Of a stretch of 7,969 nt of DNA, positions 3,716-7,969 are shown in pieces. The translations under genes were made by a program, and so were the position numbers. Below the pieces are notes generated by a model, which saw only the letters and a list, made by a program, of their open reading frames with translations, was not told the origin of the DNA and made no database searches. Every line of letters begins with the position of its first letter. The first letter of the stretch is position 1. Origin of the DNA: Armatimonadota bacterium (GTDB lineage Bacteria > Armatimonadota > SYMT01); NCBI GenBank assembly GCA_020696885.1, contig JAJFMS010000113.1, positions 1 through 7,969 on the forward strand, given 5' to 3'.

Positions 3716-6455
3716 AGCCGAGCCGAACTATCGAACAGTACAGCAGGGTGTCCTGTTGGCGCTGGTGGTGTGCGCCGCCGGAACGCCGGCCCAGGCGAAG
3801 CCGCAGCACCTGCGGGCGATCGCGGATCATTACGGACCGTACTTCCCCGCTTCCCTGCGCGGCTGCGGCACCTGTCACGCGCCCGCCGCACCCGGGGTGG
3901 CGCTGACCTCCCTGGAGAATTTCCCTCATAACGCCTTTGGCGACCGGCTGCGGAAGTCCGGCGAGGAGCTCCGCGCCGCGGGCAAGCGCGCGGACCTGCC
4001 CACCCGCCTGAAGGCGATCGCTGCGGAAGACAGCGACCGGGACGGAGTATCGAACGAGGCGGAGATCCTCGCCGGCGCAGGTCCGGGCAGCGCGAAGGAG
4101 CGTCCCACCGCCACGCGCACTCGAGAGCTGCCGCAGCTTCAGAAGCGGTTCGCGGCCTATCAGGCTTCGTACCGGTGGGCGCCGTTTGAGACGGTTCGGC
4201 AGCCGCCGGTTCCGAAGGTGAAGCGAAGCGCCTGGGTCCGCAACCCGATCGATGCCTTCGTGGAAGCGGAGCGAGCCGCTCACGGGCTGGCGCCCCGGCC
4301 CTCCGCCGCCCGGGACGTGCTCCTGCGCCGCGTCTACCTGGACCTGGTGGGACTCTCCCCCACCCCGGAAGAGCGCCGAGCGTTCCTGGCGGACCGGTCG
4401 CCGGATGCCTATGAGAAAGTAGTGGACCGCCTGCTGGACTCTCCTCGCTACGGCGAGCGGTGGGGCCGGCACTGGATGGACGTGTGGCGCTACAGCGACT
4501 GGGCCGGCTTCGGCGAGCAGGTCCGCGACAGCCAGCGGCACATCTGGCACTGGCGCGATTGGATCGTGGACTCGCTGAACCAGGACAAGGGCTACGACCG
4601 GATGGTCCAGGAGATGTTGGCCGGAGACGAGCTCGCCCCGCTGGACCCGGACGCGCTGCGGGGCACCGGTTTCCTGGTGCGGAACTACAAGCTGCTGAGC
4701 CGGGAGAAGTGGCTCGAGGACACGGTGGACCACACGGCGCAGGCGTTCCTCGGGATTACGCTGGGCTGCGCGCGGTGCCACGACCACATGTACGATCCGC
4801 TCACCCAGAAGGAATACTACCGGTTCCGCGCCGTCTTCGAGCCGCATCATGTGCGCACCGATCGCGTGCCGGGAGTGCTGAATGTGCAGATGGACGGTCT
4901 ACCCCACGCCTTCGATCAGAAGCCGGACGCGCCGACCTACCTCTATGTCCGCGGCGACGAGCGCCAGCCGGTGAAGGACGAGCCGCTCACTCCTGGCGTG
5001 CCGGAGGCGCTGGGCGGCCGGCTGGAGGTCCGCCCGATGCCGGTGCCGCTCCTGGCGCGCCAGCCGGAGAAGCAGCCGCACGTGGTTGCTGCTTTCCGGG
5101 CCGAGGCCGTGCAGCGGGTGGAGCAGAACCGGAAAGCGCTCGAAAGCTGCAAGACCCCGGACGAGACGACCCTCGCCCAGCTCAAGCTCACGCAGTCCGA
5201 GACGGCACTGTCGGCGCTGGAAGCGGTGCTGGCCGTGGAAGCGTTGGAGGACCTCGGCGCCAAGGACTCCCCGGAGTGGAAGGAAGCCGCCGCGGAGACC
5301 GTTCGTCGGCAGCGGCGCCTGGCGCTCGCGGACGCGCAGCTCAAGCAACTGACAGCGACACGCGCCGCGGCAGCCGCGAAGCCGGCCGAACAGGCGAAGG
5401 CGCAGGAAACCGTGAAGTCCGCCGCCGACGCGCTGGCGAAGGCCGAGGCGGACCTGGCCGCGCCGGTGGGCACGGACTACAAGCCGCGCATCACCGAGAC
5501 GTTCCCCGACACCAGCACGGGGCGCCGCCTGGCGCTCGCACGGTGGATCACGGCACGGGAGAATCCGCTCGCCGCCCGGATGGCAGTCAACCAGATGTGG
5601 CTGCGACACTTCGGCCAGGGCCTGGTGCCTTCCGTCGCCGACTTCGGACGGAACGGCACCGGCCCCACCCATCCCGCCCTCCTGGACTGGCTGGCAGCCT
5701 CGTTGATGACCGGCGGCTATCCGGGCGGCCGGGCCTTCGGCGCTTCGGCGCCGCAAGCGACGCCCGTAGGGGCGGCGCAGCCCTGGTCGATGAAGTCCCT
5801 GCACCGGTTGATGGTCACCAGCAACACCTACCGGATGGCATCGACTCCGGACCCCGCCAGCCTGGCGAAGGATCCGGACAACCGGTATCTGTGGCGGATG
5901 GACTACCGGCGGATGGACGCGGAGGTGGTGCGAGACAACGTGCTCTACGTCACCGGGCAGCTCGATCTCCAGCAGGGCGGGCCGGACATCAACGAGGAAG
6001 CCGGCCTGAGCGTGAAGCGACGCACGATCTACTTCCGCCACGCCGCGGAGAAGCAGATGGTGTTCGCCGGCCTGTTCGACGGCCCGAACGTAACCGAGTG
6101 TTACATCCGCAAGCAGACGGTGATCCCGCAGCAAGCCCTGGCCCTGGCAAACAGCGAGCTGGCGCTGGAGCAGTCCCGCCTGCTGGCCCGGCAGCTCAAC
6201 ACCACGACCGGCGCGGACGCGCGCGCTTTCGTCGCCGCCGCCTATGAGCGGGTGCTAGCGCGCGAGGTATCCCCCGCGGAGCTGCAGGAGTGTCTCCAAT
6301 TCCTGACAGCCCAAGCCAAGCTGCTCAGCCGGCTCCCCGCCGCTGCGGACCCGGCCGGGAAGGCGAGCGTGCCCGCCTCGGACCCGGCGCTACGAGCCCG
6401 GGAGAACCTGGTGCTGGTGCTCATCAACCACAACGACTTCGTGACGATCCGGTAG
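3696..6455 (+). CDS. Exported heme-motif protein with DUF1549 and DUF1553 domains (PSCyt2-PSD1 type)
   Basis: The product has 919 residues from the ATG at 3696. Residues 1-34 look like a Sec signal peptide: a basic start, the core GVLLALVVCAAG, and an AQA cleavage site. A c-type heme motif CGTCH is at 57-61, followed by a calcium-type loop DSDRDGVSNEAE at 112-123. DUF1549 runs from about 183 (NPIDAFVEAE, then LLRRVYLDLVGLSPTPEE) and includes the family's CARCHDHMYDP at 358-368, a second CxxCH. An Ala/Glu/Lys-rich coiled coil covers about 463-587. DUF1553 runs from about 605 (TGRRLALARWITARENPLAARMAVNQMW) to the C-terminal NHNDFVTIR. The function of these proteins is not established; an extracytoplasmic role alongside the DUF1501 partner is inferred from export signals and recurrent pairing. 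An insertion of 22 residues (675-696) interrupts DUF1553. The ribosome site at this ATG is poor (GGGGG, four bases away), and a GTG at 3639 is an alternative start, but the signal peptide fits 3696. Confidence 0.88.
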   Translation: MRYRSSKAEPNYRTVQQGVLLALVVCAAGTPAQAKPQHLRAIADHYGPYFPASLRGCGTCHAPAAPGVALTSLENFPHNAFGDRLRKSGEELRAAGKRADLPTRLKAIAAEDSDRDGVSNEAEILAGAGPGSAKERPTATRTRELPQLQKRFAAYQASYRWAPFETVRQPPVPKVKRSAWVRNPIDAFVEAERAAHGLAPRPSAARDVLLRRVYLDLVGLSPTPEERRAFLADRSPDAYEKVVDRLLDSPRYGERWGRHWMDVWRYSDWAGFGEQVRDSQRHIWHWRDWIVDSLNQDKGYDRMVQEMLAGDELAPLDPDALRGTGFLVRNYKLLSREKWLEDTVDHTAQAFLGITLGCARCHDHMYDPLTQKEYYRFRAVFEPHHVRTDRVPGVLNVQMDGLPHAFDQKPDAPTYLYVRGDERQPVKDEPLTPGVPEALGGRLEVRPMPVPLLARQPEKQPHVVAAFRAEAVQRVEQNRKALESCKTPDETTLAQLKLTQSETALSALEAVLAVEALEDLGAKDSPEWKEAAAETVRRQRRLALADAQLKQLTATRAAAAAKPAEQAKAQETVKSAADALAKAEADLAAPVGTDYKPRITETFPDTSTGRRLALARWITARENPLAARMAVNQMWLRHFGQGLVPSVADFGRNGTGPTHPALLDWLAASLMTGGYPGGRAFGASAPQATPVGAAQPWSMKSLHRLMVTSNTYRMASTPDPASLAKDPDNRYLWRMDYRRMDAEVVRDNVLYVTGQLDLQQGGPDINEEAGLSVKRRTIYFRHAAEKQMVFAGLFDGPNVTECYIRKQTVIPQQALALANSELALEQSRLLARQLNTTTGADARAFVAAAYERVLAREVSPAELQECLQFLTAQAKLLSRLPAAADPAGKASVPASDPALRARENLVLVLINHNDFVTIR
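5718..5783 (+). repeat. In-frame low-complexity insertion within the DUF1553 coding region
   Basis: These 66 bases encode YPGGRAFGASAPQATPVGAA plus two residues, placed between DWLAASLMTGG and WSMKSLHRLM. In the family these segments normally join directly (a 'G-W-S-x-K-x-L-H-R-L-M' motif). The insert contains a tandem TTCGGCGC (5736-5743, 5744-5751) and a hairpin CGCCC-GTAG-GGGCG (5761-5774). Both are features of small dispersed palindromic repeats rather than of coding sequence. Insertion of such a repeat without a frameshift is inferred. Confidence 0.5.
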
Positions 6456-6483
6456 AACGCTGCTCCGGGGGAGTGACTGAGTA

Positions 6484-7969
6484 ATGGAACCACTGAACAA
6501 CCTGCCGGGTGACGCTGCCGAGCAGCCGGCTGCGACGCAGCCCGGATGCACCGGCGTGAGCCGGCGGACCTTCCTGACGGATACCGGGATGGGGCTGACC
6601 GGGATGGCGCTGGGCGCGATGCTGTTCCGCGACGGCGAAGCCCAGGCCGCGCCCGCGCGCGAGCCCGGCGCCCCGCTGCGTCTGCCGCAGCACGCCGCCA
6701 AGGCGAAGTCCGTAATCTGGATCTTCCTCTGCGGCGGCGTCAGCCACGTGGAGAGCTTCGACGTCAAGCCGGAGCTGACGAAGTACGCCGGGAAGTCGAT
6801 CGACGAAACTCCCTATAAGGAAGTCCTCGACCCCAAGCGGGTGGAGGGGAACATCCTCGGCGGCAACCCGGCGCACGGAGGCCGGAAGATCATCATGCCG
6901 CTCCAGACCGGACACCGTGCGTACGGCGAGAGCGGACTGGTGGTGGGCGACTGGTTCCGCCACGTAGGCGAATGCGCGGACGACCTCGCGGTGGTGCGCT
7001 CGCTCTGGACGATTCACAACGACCACGGCGCTCAGCTCACCTGGCACACTGGCCGGCATCCCCGCGAGGGCAGCCATCCTACCCTGGGGTCGTGGGTGAG
7101 CTATGGGTTGGGGAAGCTGAACGCCAACCTGCCGGAGTACGTCGTGCTCGGCCAGCCGACCGGGGACTGCTGCGGCGGCTCGTGGACCTTCGGGGCGGGC
7201 TACCTGGGACCAGAGTACGCCGGGGTGCGGATGGGCACCGATCCGAAGAACCCGCTGCCCTATATCTCCCCGGCCGGCGGCAGCGTCACCCGGGAAGAGC
7301 AGCAAGGGGCGTTCAGCCTCCTCGGTCGCCTGAACCGGCTGTCCGGCATCGAGTATCCGGACGATCAGCAGCTCCAGGCGCGGATCAAGGCCTACGAGCT
7401 CGCGTTCCTGATGCAGTCCGCGGTGCCGGAGACGCTGCAGCTCGACCGGGAGACCAGCGAGACGCGCGAGCTCTACGGCCTGGACAATTCCACCACCCGC
7501 TCGTTCGGGGAGCTGTGCCTGGTGGCGCGCCGGCTGGCGGAGCGAGGGGTGCGGTTCATCCAGGTTTTCCACGGCGGAGGCGGGGGCGGCGCCTGGGACG
7601 CGCACTCCGGCATCCAGCAGAACCACACCAGCCTTGCCGCCCAGGTGGACAAGCCGATCGCGGGGCTGCTGAAGGATCTGAAGCGCCGGGGGATGCTGGA
7701 CGACACCCTGGTGGTCTGGGGCACCGAGTTCGGCCGGAGCCCCGGCGCGCAGGGCGACGGGCGCGATCACCATCCGCAGGGATTCTGCGCCTGGCTGGCC
7801 GGAGGCGGCGTGAAAGGCGGCATCGTCCACGGGGCCACCGACGAGTTGGGCTTCCATGCCGTGGAAAACCGGCACTACGTGACCGATGTCCACGCCACGG
7901 CGCTGCACCAGCTTGGCGTGGACTCCCACTCACTGGAGATTCCGGGGCGGAAGCGGCTGGAGATGGATC
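6484..7969 (+). CDS. DUF1501 protein with Tat signal, C-terminus cut by the window edge
   Basis: The frame is open for 495 codons to the right edge. SRRTFL at 26-31 begins a twin-arginine signal, followed by the weakly hydrophobic core TGMGLTGMALGAML and a probable AQA cleavage site at 53-55. The mature part has the DUF1501 layout: KSVIWIFLCGGVSHVESFD, then NDHGAQLTWHTGRH, HPTLGSWVSYGLG, HGGGGGGAWDAHSGIQQNH, VVWGTEFGRSPGAQG, GRDHHPQGFCAWLAGGGVKGG and TDVHATALHQLGVD. Comparison with the family suggests only about 10-20 residues are missing. DUF1501 is related to the sulfatase/alkaline phosphatase superfamily; the His, Asp and Glu residues in these motifs would be the metal site, though activity is unproven. 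The gene starts 28 bases after the DUF1553 gene and is surely cotranscribed. GGAG ends ten bases before the ATG, a rather long spacing. Confidence 0.9.
   Translation, partial: MEPLNNLPGDAAEQPAATQPGCTGVSRRTFLTDTGMGLTGMALGAMLFRDGEAQAAPAREPGAPLRLPQHAAKAKSVIWIFLCGGVSHVESFDVKPELTKYAGKSIDETPYKEVLDPKRVEGNILGGNPAHGGRKIIMPLQTGHRAYGESGLVVGDWFRHVGECADDLAVVRSLWTIHNDHGAQLTWHTGRHPREGSHPTLGSWVSYGLGKLNANLPEYVVLGQPTGDCCGGSWTFGAGYLGPEYAGVRMGTDPKNPLPYISPAGGSVTREEQQGAFSLLGRLNRLSGIEYPDDQQLQARIKAYELAFLMQSAVPETLQLDRETSETRELYGLDNSTTRSFGELCLVARRLAERGVRFIQVFHGGGGGGAWDAHSGIQQNHTSLAAQVDKPIAGLLKDLKRRGMLDDTLVVWGTEFGRSPGAQGDGRDHHPQGFCAWLAGGGVKGGIVHGATDELGFHAVENRHYVTDVHATALHQLGVDSHSLEIPGRKRLEMD

Noticed and set aside
3675..4850. 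Long open frame on the minus strand (391 codons)
   Set aside because: It lies antisense to the well-recognised DUF1549 region, its protein has no family resemblance, and such frames are expected opposite GC-rich genes.
4899..6134. Long open frame on the minus strand (411 codons)
   Set aside because: It is antisense to the coiled coil and DUF1553 region; the composition is Arg/His/Gly-rich shadow coding with no motifs.
4460..6247. Second plus-strand frame of 595 codons inside the DUF1549/DUF1553 gene
   Set aside because: This is an out-of-frame GC-rich shadow with repetitive Arg/Gly/Ala/Pro composition and no domain.
6424..7929. Very long open frame on the minus strand (501 codons)
   Set aside because: It is entirely antisense to the DUF1501 gene, whose motifs are unmistakable.

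Overview
The window is GC-rich chromosomal bacterial DNA, roughly two-thirds G+C by eye. It holds six protein-coding genes, two of them cut by the window edges. The best lineage clue is the pair at 3696-7969: a heme-motif/DUF1549/DUF1553 protein followed by a DUF1501 protein. Such pairs are abundant in Planctomycetota and also occur in Verrucomicrobiota, Armatimonadota and Acidobacteriota. I cannot choose between these phyla from the sequence alone.

Left part, all genes on the minus strand. The window opens inside a leftward gene whose first 76 codons (228 down to 1) look like the N-terminus of an AMP-forming long-chain acyl-CoA synthetase. A 243-base spacer follows, with G-rich tracts on both strands. 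Next is a 413-residue protein (472-1713) with a compact N-terminal domain of about 80 residues and a long Ala/Pro/Arg-rich, increasingly basic tail; I do not recognise it. Upstream of it lie a 20-base inverted repeat, a strong hairpin that looks like a terminator, and a 42-base tandem duplication that runs over the stop codon of the next gene. That gene (1908-2807) encodes a Rad52/Rad22-type single-strand annealing protein with a C-terminal zinc ribbon. It has a near-consensus sigma70 promoter (TTGATA-17-TATACT) in a conspicuously AT-rich patch, and an inverted repeat lies within the promoter spacer. Farther right is a RimJ/RimL-type GNAT acetyltransferase (2936-3535).

Right part, plus strand. 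After a 160-base divergent spacer comes a two-gene operon. The first gene encodes a large, probably Sec-exported protein with two CxxCH motifs, a DxDxDG calcium-type loop, DUF1549, a coiled coil and DUF1553. The second, 28 bases downstream, encodes a Tat-signalled DUF1501 protein truncated by the window edge. Such pairs are thought to work outside the cytoplasm; their substrate is not established.

The points most worth following up are the recombination gene with its possible regulatory dyad, the unrecognised basic-tailed protein beside it, the in-frame low-complexity insertion inside the DUF1553 domain, and the duplication at the rad52-like stop codon. I see no insertion sequence, CRISPR array, tRNA or rRNA.
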